From the NCBI GenBank assembly GCA_004194705.1, contig SADC01000089.1:62001-126000 (forward strand): DNA of 64,000 nucleotides, read 5' to 3'. The notes under the pieces are model-generated. The model was given only the letters and a program-made list of their open reading frames with translations, did not search any database and was not told the DNA's origin. Source of the DNA: Ditylenchus dipsaci (taxonomy: Eukaryota; Nematoda; Chromadorea; Rhabditida; Anguinidae). This document shows, piece by piece, positions 22,701-32,850 of the stretch. Numbering within the stretch: position 1 is the first letter of the stretch; each line of letters starts with the position of its first letter. The position numbers and the translations under genes were made by a program.

Positions 22701-23315
22701 AAAAATACTATAATTTCTTGTTTGTTCAGTAGAAGAGCTGAAAAACGATAAAATGAGCACATGGAATCAAGACAAGGTAGACGCAAAAAAGCTGCGTTTC
22801 TATGCCGAGATCGAAGAATATCTGGAAAATCAAGGCAAATCAATGGTCCTCTTTATGGATAAGTTTGGCACTATTTCTCGTTCTGTTGCTGTGAGTGATT
22901 ATTTTTTAGGTGCTAAGTAGCGAAATATTTAGTGAAGGAGCTATATTAAGATTTTTATCTAGATTCAAACTCCCTACCGAAAAAAAATTCCTGTAGTATT
23001 CCTCTCCGGCAATTTGAATCAGAAAAGAAAACAAAAAGGAAAAGAAATCAAAACGAATGAATGAAAAAATTGGCTAAATAAAATGTTTCTATATTCTAGG
23101 CATTGGTGTGCAAGTTCAAGTCCCACAACACACTTTCGGACACCCTTCTTGCAGTTGGGGAAATGCTAGAATACAATCGTCGAGAACTTCCCGGCCAAAT
23201 CGATAGCCTGCCTTTCCCTGTGCACTTGGCTCTACAATCTCTGAAAATCACTACGTCTGTGGCTGATGCCGTCACATCACTTAAGGACTGTGTTATTCAA
23301 TTTTTTCAACTCTAA
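13777..23315 (+). CDS. probable downstream exons of the nuclear receptor (or a separate gene)
   Basis: Four open stretches on the same strand, each bounded by AG and GT and compatible with phase 0: 13777-13896 (ENVQILEPSILPIIQLYFGE, then WLRKLNTWY), 15214-15336 (PRPLASMDEFDRYEQIM to FAEAEK), 22738-22890 (MSTWNQDKVDAKK to ISRSVA) and 23100-23315 (ALVCKFKSHNTLSD to QFFQL, then TAA). The exon at 22.7 kb has several AG choices; the one at 22737 keeps phase 0. The predicted chain of about 200 residues is helical and would fill the place of a ligand-binding domain, but I see no firm ligand-binding-domain signature. Linkage to the DNA-binding exons rests on strand, order and phase. The intron between 15336 and 22738 is 7.4 kb of nested transposons. 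Confidence 0.5.
14160..14262 (-). repeat. tRNA-like pol III module
   Basis: On the minus strand the segment reads ATGAGCCGAGAGCACT (A-box-like) and, about 45 bases later, TTGCTAGTTCTAACC (B-box-like). No cloverleaf, so a SINE remnant is likelier than a tRNA gene. Confidence 0.3.
14433..14575. mobile_element. pogo-like MITE, TA target site
   Basis: CAGTCAAACTTAAAAACACC at the left and ATATCGAAGTTTGACTG at the right, each next to TA. Contains the words TACGTTATAT and the shared centre GACCGGGCCAGG. Confidence 0.8.
14640..15066. repeat. foldback with CTCAAGACAATAAATATTC core
   Basis: Arms around 14775-14900 and 14925-15066 are complementary (CTGCTGCTAAAACTCATGAT versus ATGGGTTTCAGCAGCAGGAG). 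Just upstream, at 14655-14720, CATGCTGAACATGATGGTGC followed by GGTCCTTTTCGC resembles the outer unit of the giant foldback. The core matches the palindrome at 23.9-24.2 kb. Confidence 0.65.
15866..16153. mobile_element. pogo-like MITE in the nest
   Basis: CAGTCGACTCTCTACATGAG at the left; ACTATATAGAGAGTCCACCG before TA at the right. Words TTATATAGA and the centre GGGACCGGGC are present. Confidence 0.6.
16287..17948 (-). mobile_element. complete mariner element, TA target site
   Basis: The ends GGTTGTGTAAAAAGTTTTGA and TCAAAACTTTTTACACAACC are exact complements next to TA (16285-16286 and 17949-17950). The wider inverted repeats run about 140 bp and include a palindromic TGAGCACGAATCTGTGCTCA box, inverted at the other end. 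It encodes a full-length transposase (16466-17701), so it is a candidate autonomous copy. Confidence 0.93.
16466..17701 (-). CDS. mariner transposase, DD34D, with four small introns
   Basis: Exons on the minus strand: 17701-17556, 17510-17318, 17273-17009, 16960-16811, 16767-16466. Introns are 45, 44, 48 and 43 nt, all GT-AG. Every junction restores a mariner sequence, for example YRW|YERFSNGD and HDNARPH|VAKL, giving about 350 residues, the usual length. The N-terminal helix-turn-helix (NQALAAIREAYG) is followed by the linker motif DRSGRP. The catalytic triad is TDDEKW, then HDNARPH, then SPDLAATD, with 34 residues between the second and third Asp. The product cuts and pastes the element at TA. 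Mariner transposase genes normally lack introns, so this structure is unusual. I see no frameshift or stop in the spliced frame. Confidence 0.93.
18140..19995. mobile_element. giant foldback element, copy 2, spacer inverted
   Basis: Matches 9950-12045 but lacks the outermost 190 bp or so of the left arm. The right arm is complete to the TTTCCCGTGTT end. Outside the spacer it is collinear with copy 1. The spacer, from about 18860 to 19020, runs in the opposite orientation to that of copy 1 and has about 40 extra bases (GGTTTTACTAGCTTTG region). Confidence 0.85.
20325..21175. repeat. foldback MITE with poly-C/G ends and hairpin core
   Basis: GCGCTACTGTAATATA plus a C run at the left, and a G17 run plus TATATGACAGTAGCGTCG at the right, form the ends. 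Inside, at 20790-20915, is the GTCTAAGGTATGTGG hairpin family. Same family as 1-415 and 60945-61670. The 129-aa minus frame over 20507-20896 spans the hairpin and is not a gene. Confidence 0.8.
21285..21434 (+). CDS. possible 49-codon exon or small ORF
   Basis: An open frame from an ATG reads MFVTLEEHRKENKPKC, then KIYMHPNLYLDDVSLKSF, to TAG, with an AG 14 bases upstream. The composition looks coding. It lies in the big nuclear receptor intron on the same strand but does not keep phase 0 with the flanking exons. It may be a skipped, alternative or frame-damaged exon. No family recognised. Confidence 0.35.
   Translation: MFVTLEEHRKENKPKCSKIYMHPNLYLDDVSLKSFLAAKTVFGIGLAAG
21612..21725. repeat. 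half of a pogo-like MITE
   Basis: CAGTCAACTCTCAATTTAAC follows TA, with the word ATTTAAGGACA or ATTTAACGACA repeated three times. No matching right end is visible. Confidence 0.5.
21728..21835 (+). repeat. tRNA-derived SINE, copy 2
   Basis: Same head as at 5228: GGCTTCCGTGGCGCAGTGCG, then GTTGCAGGTTTGATCC and CGTAGTGGCAC. Confidence 0.6.
21945..22045 (-). repeat. tRNA-derived SINE, copy 3 (inverted)
   Basis: GTCACTACGTGGGATCGAAC, then CCTGAGCCATAGAGGCCACC, is the complement of the SINE head. The B-box reads GGTTCGATCCC on the minus strand. Confidence 0.6.
22050..22262. mobile_element. short hAT-like element, uninterrupted relative of 59667-60180
   Basis: On the minus strand this matches 59667-60180 without the inner insertion, including CTTCGAATCGTC-like ends and the AAAATGACC site where the 59.8-kb copy is interrupted. 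Terminal duplications are not clear here. Poly-C follows at 22268. Confidence 0.7.
22340..22700. repeat. foldback, AT-rich
   Basis: ACCTTATTTTTGGGTGACC and CAGGTTTTCTTTC at the left pair with GAAAGAAAACCTGG and GGTCACCCAAAAATAAGGT at the right. It ends just upstream of the 22.7-kb exon. Confidence 0.7.
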
Positions 23316-23548
23316 ATTACTGTTTTCATCATCACGCCTATTCCTTTACATTATATACCTCTTAGTTAAAAAGTCAATAAATTCGTGAGACAACAAAATC
23401 AAATTTTTTTTCGAAGGGTAAGTGGTCGTTTAAAACTTGTGATATGCAGCTTTTATAACTGAGCATTACTATAGTTTCTATTTCCTTACCTCCGTGAGAA
23501 TAATTCTGGCCTACAATTTCAAAGTGTTATTCACAATTTAACGAAAAA

Positions 23549-24215
23549 AATCGTATCATATATAATCTCACTGCCATTTTTTCACCCAGAGAAGACAGAA
23601 TAAAAGACAATAAAAATGTAACCTTACATAGAATTACTGAAGACGATTGATACGAAAGACTATTGAACTGAAGACCATTGCTAAAGACTATTGATGTCTG
23701 AATTCGAAATGTCAGGAACACTTTCAATAGACGGGTTGAAGCAGGCAATACTAACTATCGAAATTTCGATAGACAACCAAAAAATCGTGGACAGCGCTTC
23801 AGGATTTCAAAAACAAGCTATCAACGTGCCGTTGGTTGGATCCAAAAACATAGTTTCAAGCGACAATCGCAAAGAAAATCAAAAAATTAATTAAATATTT
23901 TGACGGAAAACTTTCTTCGCTAGGAAAACCTGGAACTATGACACTGAATTCGTGTTCAGCATGATCGATTCCTTTTTTAAACTGCTCTTAAAACTTAAAA
24001 TTCACTGTCGAATTTTGAATTCCGCTCAAGACAATAAATATTCAAACTACTCAGAAGTTTTTCGTTTAAATATTTATTGTCTTGAGCGGAATTCGATATT
24101 CGACAATGAATTTCAAGTTTTAAGAGCATTTTTTGATAGGAAATCGATCATGCTGAACACGAATTCTGTGTCAGAGTTCCAGGTTTTCCTAGCGAAGAAA
24201 GTTTTCCGTCAAAAC
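23549..24215. repeat. dispersed repeat copy 2, ending in a 315-bp palindrome
   Basis: 23549-23985 repeats 4763-5203. From 23899 to 24215 the sequence is a palindrome centred near 24050, with TTGAATTCCGCTCAAGACAA facing its complement. The outer ends GACGGAAAACTTTCTTCGCT and AGCGAAGAAAGTTTTCCGTC are complementary. Copy 1 has only the first part of the left arm. Confidence 0.85.
23694..23894 (+). CDS. small repeat-borne ORF, copy 2
   Basis: 65-66 codons, MSEFEMSGTLSIDG to ENQKIN. It differs from the 4908 copy at a few residues and stops three codons earlier. Unknown function, and perhaps not translated. Confidence 0.3.
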   Translation: MSEFEMSGTLSIDGLKQAILTIEISIDNQKIVDSASGFQKQAINVPLVGSKNIVSSDNRKENQKIN

Positions 24216-24957
24216 GTTTATTTAATTATTTTTTTGACTTTCTTTGCGACATTTTCCAAAATTGAGACATTATCTGGTGAAGTTTTTTTTGCTCTGTTTC
24301 ATGGCATAAGCAAACTACTAAAACAACGGCCGTTTCACACTCAATTTTGCAAATTAGATATTAAGTGATGAATAAACTACTATACAAATGAATCAAAGCA
24401 AATTCAATTGAGATGTAAACTGCCCACTCAACTATTTCTACCACTTTTAAGTCTTTTGTGTACATGCGGCAGTCTGTATAAGTCAAACTTCAAGGCTTGT
24501 AATCATTTTTCGATTCAATTTAGTCTGACAAAGTTTCAAACCTACGTCTTTTCTGTAACTTACTAAATATAAAATCTAAGAAATATATTCAGCTATATAT
24601 TTATTGTCGGGCGTAAGCTGAGACCGCAAAATTTTAAAGAAAAAGTAAAAATTTCTCTAATTCTAACCCTTGCAATATTATCTCTACTAGATTGTTTTCG
24701 CTAAGTCTAAAGTCAGAAAACTTTGACTTTTTACATGATGTCTCGTTCACGGACTGCAATCAAACTGAAACTATATTGGCTCACCCCTTTGGGTGTATTG
24801 GGTATATACTCACCGGGTATATACTCACCTTTTTGGCTATATTGGTTCAAACTAAACATCCCGCCCCCTTCTCACCCCTCACCTAATTTGGCTCACCTCT
24901 TTCTAATTTTTTTTAGTCTACATATTCAAAACACTGCACAAAACGGATAGCTTACAC
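24216..24957. other. AT-rich, no gene seen
   Basis: Only a short direct repeat, GGGTATATACTCACC, at about 24800-24830. The reading frames are short, overlap on both strands and lack splice context. Confidence 0.4.
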
Positions 24958-25886
24958 TACGTGTACGCAGAGCAAGTCAAAGTCAAAGTTACTAGGTGTG
25001 TACGCACAGAAAGTCAAAGTAACAGTCAAGGTCAAAGTCAAAGGCAAAGTCAAGGTGAAAGTCAAAGTCATGGGGTGTGTACGTGCAGGAAGTCAAAGTC
25101 AAGGTCATCAATCAAAAACAATATACTCATCCACAGAATTCTAACGAAAACTTTATTAGACAATTAATCTTTTGAATCTTTTTTACTTTTTCGGGGTCCA
25201 AAACATATTGCTGGACTGATTCGGGCATGCTGAAGATGGTTTGATAGTGGTAAAATGAAGTTTTCTCGGATATTTTTTGAGTATTGAGCAATAATTAATT
25301 TTGGTGCAATCAATTATTGCCCAAACTCAAAAAATACTCGAGAAAACGGCATTTTACTATTATCAAACCATCTTCAGCATGTCCGAGCCAGTCCAGAAAA
25401 TAGATTTTGGAACAAGAAAAACGTAAAATTTTTTTTGCACCAAGTGGACGACCACTTGGTTTGGTTGCGTCAGACTGAAAAATTTAAAAAGGTCCGCAAA
25501 TTTACCGAAGGGTGGATTTACCACGAGTTAATTTACCGGAGGGTGGATATCCACCTGACCAGGCGGTACCTAGCCAAGCTTTCGGAGACCGGAAGGGTTA
25601 CCATTTTAAAGTGGGTTAGTTGCTCAGGTTATTTTCTAAAAACATTGTATGTAGCAGCACAATGCACCACTGATCAGTAAAGAAGATCAAAAATAAGACA
25701 CAAAAAATTTTGAAAAAACTTTAAAGTCAAAAGCAAAGTCAAAGTCATGCGTACACAGCCAAAAGTCAAAGTCAAGGTCAAAGGCAAAGTCAAAGTTGAC
25801 TTGCAAGTCAACTTTCTGTGCGTACACACAAAAAACTTTGGCTTTGACCTTGACTTTGACTTGCTCTGCGTACACGAGGCATTAGA
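24958..25886. mobile_element. inverted-repeat element built from GTCAAAGTCAAAG words
   Basis: CGTGTACGCAGAGCAAGTCA and its complement TGACTTGCTCTGCGTACACG are the ends. The left 150 bp has many GTCAAA words and three GTGTACGC words; the right 160 bp has the complements. Terminal duplications are unclear. A separate palindrome (25222-25400) lies inside. Reading frames here (NSQGQSQRQSQG-like) are products of the words. Confidence 0.75.
25222..25400. mobile_element. palindromic MITE, about 180 bp
   Basis: CATGCTGAAGATGGTTTGAT at the left is complemented by ATCAAACCATCTTCAGCATG at the right, around GATATTTTTTGAGTATTGAG and its complement. The same ends occur at 63.82 kb and at the window end. 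Confidence 0.8.
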
Positions 25887-26038
25887 ACGCACGGCGGTGT
25901 TTCCGGTGTTAAAGCACACTCTATACAACGTACACTTTTATTATATGTAGACCTACATTCGGTACCGAGGTTGCACGATAAATAGAGAGTCCCTGTAAAT
26001 ACTTTTAACAGATGATAACGCCATATACTACTTTAAAC

Positions 26039-26559
26039 CAGTGCTGTAAAGAGCACCGGTGCGTCACCAGTGCGCCCGGTGCCAAAATTTCAGAGGTCGG
26101 TGCCTGGTGCGGTGCACGGGCCATAATCATAGAGATCTGTGCCGAAAAGTGGTATGTATCATATCCGGCAAAGGGCCTTTAAAGGTATTTTTCGCCTTAA
26201 AACAGCACCATAATATTGAAAAGATTGTTTATATTTGCAGCTTGGTTATAAAAAATGGAAATTTGATTGATAATTTTTTACACATACAGTAGAACCTCGT
26301 TATAAGATACACCCAATATAAGACACACTTCGTTATAAGATACACCTGGGTCCGGTCCCAAGTTAAATAACTCCCGTCAAATTACCCCCCCCCTATATAA
26401 GATACACCTCGTTATAAGATACAGCTGGGGTCGGTCCCTGGGTGTATCTTATAACGAGGTTCGACTGTATACGAAACATATAAGTGCCTCGATGCCAAAA
26501 TTTTACAGGCCGGTACTCGGTGCAGTGCCGGCGCCGAAATTCTGAAATTTACAGCTCTG
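26039..26559. mobile_element. hAT-type MITE (CACCGGTGC words) with nested pogo-like MITE
   Basis: Begins CAGTGCTGTAAAGAGCACCG and ends AAATTTACAGCTCTG. Flanks CTTTAAAC and CTTTTAAC match in 7 of 8 positions. Words GTGCGCCCGGTGCC and GGTGCAGTGCCGGCGCC lie at the ends. A pogo-like MITE at 26287-26467 interrupts it. Confidence 0.75.
26287..26467. mobile_element. pogo-like MITE with TTATAAGATACACC words
   Basis: CAGTAGAACCTCGTTATAAG after TA; CTTATAACGAGGTTCGACTG before TA. The word TATAAGATACAC occurs at least four times, and the centre has GGGTCCGGTCCC. Confidence 0.85.
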
Positions 26560-26959
26560 CTTTTAACTTAAAATGTAGCTCTGCTTTCTGAGATCATATT
26601 AAATAATAATTTTTATTTCATTAATTATGCTAGAATGTCGTAAAAAAGTAAGTTTTTAACAATTGAAATATGGTTTTTTATTAATACAAGAGGTGAAAGA
26701 AAAAGATTATATGTTGCTGTTTCTGTTCTCTACCCTACTGACCAGCAAGAAAATGGTTAGTAAATATGAGACAAAGGCCAGGTCAATAGTCGCAGCCTTA
26801 TATTTTATCGATTGGCTTTTATTTGTCTTTATATGCATAAAAGCGTCTTTTGTATAGTCCAAGGAACACAACTTTGGCAAAATATCTTTGTTAAAAATAG
26901 GATATTAGAATATTTTGAAAAAGCTTAGTGTATATTTATGTTTTATAAGGTTTAATAAT

Positions 26960-27205
26960 GAAGAGATAGGAAGTCGGACGCTACTGTCATATACCCCCCC
27001 CCCCCAATCATTTCTGAGGGTACCTAAATCCATAATTTTTTTTGAGAAATGCTGAAATTAGTACGGCTTATCCCTGAGCCTAATGCCTAGGGCCCAAAGC
27101 CTAAACCTATAGCTGAGCCTAATTGCTACGCCTGAAAATAATTGGGGAGGGGTGTTTTTATTACAGTAGCGTTTTTTGAGGAGGGTATATCACAGTAGCA
27201 ACGGA
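26960..27205. repeat. poly-C foldback family member
   Basis: GGACGCTACTGTCATATA plus a C13 run at the left; GGGTATATCACAGTAGCAAC at the right. Same end motif as the 20.3-kb and window-start elements. Confidence 0.65.
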
Positions 27206-27418
27206 ATCGGATATCAAAGTTCTTGAGGTGCCCGAAATTTGCAAGTGGTTCTATTTACTCTGCAGGTCTATTGCCTAAACTTAGCTTTTTCAATAGCCAG
27301 AGAGTAAGTACCAGTAAGACCACTTATTTCCAACTTCGACTTTTTACATTTTTTATAAACAAGCGTTTGAAAGTTTTGTGAAAAATTTATAATTTATAAA
27401 CCGTTTTTATTGTTTTAG

Positions 27419-29311
27419 CATGTTATTCCGTTTATTGCTAGGTGCCTTGCTGACCACTGGCTATTGGTATGGCTTATATAATACCAATTACGCATATCCA
27501 ATATCTATATTCTCGATAGTATTTTTTGGATTCTCAGTTCTTCTCGGCGCATTGGCTGCAATTATTGCATTGATTGCATTTTTCGCTGCATCTCTTTTGG
27601 TTCTTCTTCATTGATCGTCGTCATTCTAGTTGGCATTTTATTTGCCTTTTTCATGGTATGTAAATTGAGAATTCGTTTCAACAAATTAAAAAGATGAGAT
27701 TGTGAAAATTTGACTACCAGATAATTTCCGATATTTTTGGAAAATGTCGCAGAACGTTTTCCAATATTTTCTCATTCAATTCGGTTGTTTCGCCAGAATT
27801 TACCGAAAAAAAATATTGAAAAATCGGGTGACATTTGTCGGGCGACATTTTCTGAAAATATTGGAAATTGTCTGGTAGCAGAAAATTGATTTTCATTATG
27901 TACAAAATGTCTAATAAAAACAGCATTACTTGGCAGGGGGGGGGGGCATTTTAGAGCATCTGGAAAAACGCTTTCGCTTAAAGAGCTTTCGCGGACTAGT
28001 GAAATCCCAAAAAAAAGGTTCAATAATAGCTAAAAATTGCTTGGATAGTCAATTAACATAGATATTAGATCAACTAGCCATTTGTGAAAAAAAAAGGGTT
28101 GGAAGCCGTGTTTTCATAATTCACACTGACACTAACTGCTTAGACAGACCAAGGAAGAAAAGAGTAATATTGAGAGGCACGGTTTCGGTATCATTTTTGG
28201 AACTGACGTTTTTTCGCAATTTTAATTTGCACGACCATTTACAGCCATATACTGAAAATTATGTCAAGAAGCAGAGCTACATTTTTGGTATGAGGTTGTA
28301 AATGATCATAAAAGGTCAAAATGGCGAAAAAAACGTCAGTTCCAAAAATGGTTCTGAAGAGTTCTGGAACAGCCCTGGGTGGGATGGAAAGGAATTGGGT
28401 ATTATTGAATGTTTTTCGAATTTTAATCATGACTCAACTTTGTTTTTTCTCTGCATGATAGCCTAAATGAAAGCCCAGAGTCTTACCTACGTTTTAGTAT
28501 ATGAAACGTGTGACTTGTAGTGAAAAATAAAAAAATATCGATAAGACCAGTCAAACAAAAACCAACAAAACGATCGATTTTCGTAAATTTAGCAGGTCTT
28601 AGTTTTTAAGTTTTTTACTTGAAAATTCTTAGCCTATTAATTAGCTCCAGATGTAGTGAAATTATGCTGTAATGATTTTGTCAGATAGCCAAGAGCCTGA
28701 GAATAATTTTGACACCAAAGTTGTAAATTTAAAAAAGGGTGTGCGCCCACTGGGAATCGAACCTGAGAGCTCAAAATATTCGCTATCCGATGTGTATCTT
28801 TAAAACAGCCCTCGGCAAAATTGCATTTTTTGTTAGATAAGGATTTTCTTAGTCTTATTGATTGGCTATGAGCTATACCCTATAACACATTTTTCATATT
28901 GCATAAACACTATTAACAGTTTCCTTGTGAGCAATTTTTTTTATTTCAGGCCCTAAATTTTGGTGTAAGTATCTGGGACTGCTGCTATCCATTGATTTGC
29001 TCAACACCAAAGCTGAAACCTGTTCCTTAGGACAAGTAGCTGGAGTTGACGAATGCACCATACTCATTATTCTCTTTGCAATTTCGGTATTCACTGCAAG
29101 AGTCGATATGAATTGCAATTGCAACAGGGAGCAACCCATACAAGTGCAGAATACTTTAGAGCTGGGTGAATTTACTCGAAGTTTCACATCTAAATTCAAC
29201 ATTAATTGTGAGTTTCTACAAATCTTTTTTTTTTGGCTAAATTATAGCTAATTTTCAGCCCATATGCCAACCAATATCCAGTGGCCTGGAAGAGCTTTTT
29301 CGCACGCTTAA
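27419..29311 (+). CDS. possible membrane protein gene, three exons (unknown)
   Basis: Exon about 27419-27657 follows TTGTTTTAG and starts MLFRLLLGALLTTG. It has two strongly hydrophobic stretches (SIFSIVFFGFSVLLGALAAI and, in another frame, LIVVILVGILFAFFM) before the donor GTATGT. The switch of frame near 27600 suggests a one-base error or an unseen intron. Exon 28950-29207 carries an 80-codon frame (QVAGVDECTILIILFAISVF, then TARVDMNCNCNREQP), donor GTGAGT. A final exon from 29259 ends SHMPTNIQWPGRAFSHA in phase; the next frame reads instead PYANQYPVAWKSFFARLTYY. Nothing identifies the family, and linking the three parts is inference. Confidence 0.35.
27712..27883. repeat. short foldback
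   Basis: CTACCAGATAATTTCCGATA is complemented by TATTGGAAATTGTCTGGTAG. Lies in the putative intron of the gene above. Confidence 0.75.
28191..28356. repeat. short foldback
   Basis: CATTTTTGGAACTGACGTTT at the left and AACGTCAGTTCCAAAAATGG at the right, about 165 bp in all. Confidence 0.75.
28738..28812 (-). repeat. tRNA-like pol III module
   Basis: The minus strand has CTCTCAGGTTCGATTCCCAG, a good B-box within a T-arm-like stem, but no complete cloverleaf. Same type as 32.64 and 33.04 kb. Confidence 0.4.
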
Positions 29312-29944
29312 CTTATTATGCTGAGTTGTGGTTGAACCCATGACGAAACCCTCAAAAATCTGATAATACTACATTAATAATAACCTTTTTCTAATTTTTT
29401 ATCTGTATTTATGCATCACGATTTTATTTGTTGTTAATAAAATCGTTTTGTTGATTAAACTACATATCCGTATTCACTCTATTCACTCCCTTCTCCAACA
29501 TCCGTATTTTTCATCCAGTATCCTTTATTCGGGTTTTCATGTTTTCTTAGATTTTTTTGGTGTTACACGACCTCACAAATGAAAGCCCTGAATCTACACT
29601 ATCCAAAGATGCTAAATTTGCCAATTCGGGTTCTTAAAAATCTAGGAAAAAAATCTTGAAATCAACAAAAAGTAGTTTTTGTACAAAAGTAGTAGGGGAG
29701 TTACCAGAATGAATACGGTAGTCCTCACATTTTCAAAATACCATAAAAGCTAAGCGCTAAAATTTAAAAAAAAAACAAGATTAGCTTAAACGATACATTG
29801 ATAATGCTGCTTAACAGGTCAATACCTAACGGTGAGAACGGCTGTCTCTTTTGCAGAATTTTATGAGAATCCGATTCTGGAAATGGTTATTTGAAAAAGT
29901 TAGTCGGGCTTGAGATTTCGACCAATTTCTAAATGGCATCAAAA
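29312..29944. other. no gene or repeat recognised
   Basis: AT-rich, with a short region of CATCCGTATT-like direct repeats at about 29465-29530. No exon-like frame. Confidence 0.4.
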
Positions 29945-31998
29945 CGTGTATTGGGCATTTTTTACTAACTCGAAAATCATGTTTAAATGACTTCTAAGTG
30001 ATTTTTATATGCTAAAACGATAAGAAAGTTATCCTCTAACACTTTTTCACATAAAAAATTGATTTTTTCAAGAAAAATTTTTTGACCGAAATTTGACTTT
30101 TTGCCTTGGTCCCCAAGGCAATCCAACCTGAAAGGGTACCTGGATACCCCAAAAAGATGGAATTTGACATAGTTTTGTTAACTGAGGCCTACCGCATAAA
30201 GAAACTCTGGTATGCATACATGTTATATGCCGTAAAAGTTGAAGTGCACCCCCTTGAAGTGCACCCCCCATGAAGTGCACCCCCCTCTGGTAGGGGGGTG
30301 CACTTCAAGGGGGTGCATTTAGGGGGCTGCATTTAGGGGGTGCACTACAGGGGGTGTACTTCAGTCATTTTTCATGTATTTTTTATCTTTTTTGTCTCGA
30401 AGGGAAAGTCACAATTTTATGTATTTTCAACCAAAATATGACTTTTTGCCTTAGGGGACCAAGGTGAATGCTTAAATTTTAGGGTAATTTGCAAATACAG
30501 TTGCAGATACCTTACCCACTCCAACTTTAAAACATCTTGCTACTCTTTCGTATATCTCATGTTTTTTAACCTTGTGGTACTTGAAAAGGATACTTTCACG
30601 CGTAATCGAAATAATTGAACTTTTTTTGCTTTAGCGCCCTCTGCGCACAGTACATAATCATATTATTTGGTGCCATAAACTTGGGAGTACGGTACAAATC
30701 ACTTGATTATGAGAGGAAGTTTGGTGTTTAGCCGATGTTACTGTTTTTTGTGGTGCAACATTTGAGCCGTATATTACGATTGATTAGTTTTATACAGGGC
30801 TGGTATCTTAATTTTTTGTAAATAAGTAGATTTAGTTATTTTGGTAAAAACATGCTATTTTGCACAGTCCTTATTGCTCTTTTGTTGCTAGAAAAACATT
30901 TTTGACATAAAAATCTAGAAATGAATAAGATGTGTAAACCATCTAAATATTATAAAAATATGTGGGTGGTGTATTGTACCCAGATTACTCGGATATGCAT
31001 AGATATTGGTCATCATTAAAAAAATTGAAATAAGGCTCTTTGGAATATAAACCGATTTCGATAAACATGGTAGTTGTGAATAAGAGTGGATAAAAGGATA
31101 ATTTTTGCTTTTTCTAGGTCATAGGTTCAATTCTCTTTGGGCGCATTTTTTATTTTTCTAGGTTATTTGCAGTCGAACCACATGGATAGTACCTCAAATA
31201 ATTATTTAATGATTATTTTTATAAAGACGTAAATTAAAGATATTTTACTGAATGAATCCAAACAGGGATCTTGATAAAATGTATATAGATGCTTTGCCGT
31301 ATATAAAAGCTTTGGCTTAAAACATAGTTGAATACTTTATTCACCTTGAATTCACCTTGGTCCCCTAAGGCAAAAAGTCATATTTTGGTTGAAAATACAT
31401 AAAATTGTGACTTTCCCTTCGAGACAAAAAAGATAAAAAAATACATGAAAAATGACTGAAGTGCACCCCCTGTAGTGCACCCCCCTAAATGCACCCCCCT
31501 TGAAGTGCACCCCCTACCAGAGGGGGTGCACTTCATGGGGGTGCACTTAGGGGGTGCACTACAGGGGGTGCACTTCATATGCTGTCGTTATATGCATCCA
31601 GAGTCACTTTCGAGTGATTTGTGTCTAGGGTATGTGGGTGTGCGCATCTCAACTCCAAGCAACCAAGCCCCTGCGCCCCGAAGGGGCGCAGGGGCTTGGT
31701 TGCTTGGAGATGCGCGCACAGACTTACCTTAGACATAATTCCGAGCAAGACTCTTGATCATACATGCATAAAAGACTCTTTTTGCCCAGCACCAGTGACC
31801 AAAACGGGGTAGAATACCTTAGTACAAGGTGATTCACTTTGGTCCCCCAAGGCAAAAAGTTAAATTTTAGCCAAATTTTTTTTTCAAAAATCAATTTTTA
31901 TGTGGAAAAGTGTTATAAAATAACTTTCTTATCGTTTTAAGCATATAAAAATCACTTAGAAGTCATTTAAACATGATTTTCGAATTAGTAAAAAATGC
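29945..31998. repeat. 2-kb foldback with GTGCACCCCC arrays
   Basis: Outer arms 29945-30110 and 31840-31998 are complementary (GGGCATTTTTTACTAACTCG; GACTTTTTGCCTTGGTCCCC). Inner arms 30235-30470 and 31345-31580 are complementary too and carry arrays of AGTGCACCCCCT-type words, each arm itself being a small palindrome. A copy of the GTCTAAGG hairpin family sits at 31590-31740. The centre (30.5-31.3 kb) has a B-box-like GGTTCAATTC at 31130 but no gene. Confidence 0.75.
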
Positions 31999-31999
31999 C

Positions 32000-32410
32000 T
32001 AGTTTTGTTCGTTTTTTTACATTTGCGAGCATATCAACTACGGAAAATTAACACTAGTTTTGTTCTGCTCAGCTTAAAATGTTGTCAAATTTTAGTTTTC
32101 GTAGCTAATATACATGCAAAAGTAGGCAAACAGACAATACTAAGCATTTTTCTGCCAAAATGGCAGGTTTCATTCTCTTCCTTTCTTTATTAGTAGCACC
32201 TTCCTAATCATTAGACTATCTATAGGGAGGGGAATAGTAGATAGGTTACGGGTGGTTAAAAAAAATGATCCACCCTGAATGTAGAGTTAATAGCAGGACT
32301 TCTCAAACTGTAAAAAATACTAACATTTGTTTGAAATAAATTTATTTTTGCTTTTTTTGCTGAAACAGAATAAAAGCTATCCCGAAAATTAACAGATATT
32401 ATGTTGTCAA
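32000..32410. other. no gene recognised
   Basis: AT-rich spacer between the 2-kb foldback and the next MITE. Only weak reading frames. Confidence 0.4.
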
Positions 32411-32850
32411 AGGACCATACTTGTTGATGACAATAGGAATTTGGAAAAGTCAAATGCGCGCGGGACCGAAAATATTTTTAATCATTTATAACGTATTAAT
32501 AATAGATGATTAAAAATAAGGGAACCGGTCAGTTCGCCATGCTTTTTTGGCGGTCAGTTTGTCTCCTTAAAAGACCGCGAACTGACCGTTAAAAAAACAT
32601 GGCGAACTGATCGTCTGGTGAACTGACCGTACTCCAAAAAAACAGAGCAGACACAGGAATCGAACCTGTGTACTTCAATCACCACACTACGCTGCTATAC
32701 CTGTGAGCTAACTAGACCTTTATAAAATGCATTGATTTTATTTTTATATACCAACAATACACAATTGAAAAACTATTTTTGAAGAAAAAAAAGTGTCCCG
32801 CGCACCTTTGAATTCGCTAAATTCTCATTGTCATCAATAAGTATGATCCT
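32411..32850. mobile_element. TTAA-type MITE with inner palindrome and tRNA-like module
   Basis: AGGACCATACTTGTTGATGA at the left; TCATCAATAAGTATGATCCT at the right, between TCAA and TTAA. Inside are a palindrome of AACTGACCG words (32520-32635) and, at 32640-32715, a minus-strand tRNA-like sequence. Confidence 0.78.
32640..32715 (-). repeat. tRNA-like sequence (SINE head or pseudo-tRNA)
   Basis: The minus strand reads GTCTAGTTAGCTCACAGG (A-box region) and ACAGGTTCGATTCCTGTG, a perfect B-box within a closed T-arm. D and anticodon arms do not fold well, so a functional tRNA is unlikely. Confidence 0.45.

Noticed and set aside
24961..25950. QSQRQSQG and KVKVKGKVKV frames as a possible low-complexity gene
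   Set aside because: Products of GTCAAAG words at the ends of an inverted-repeat element, on both strands alike.
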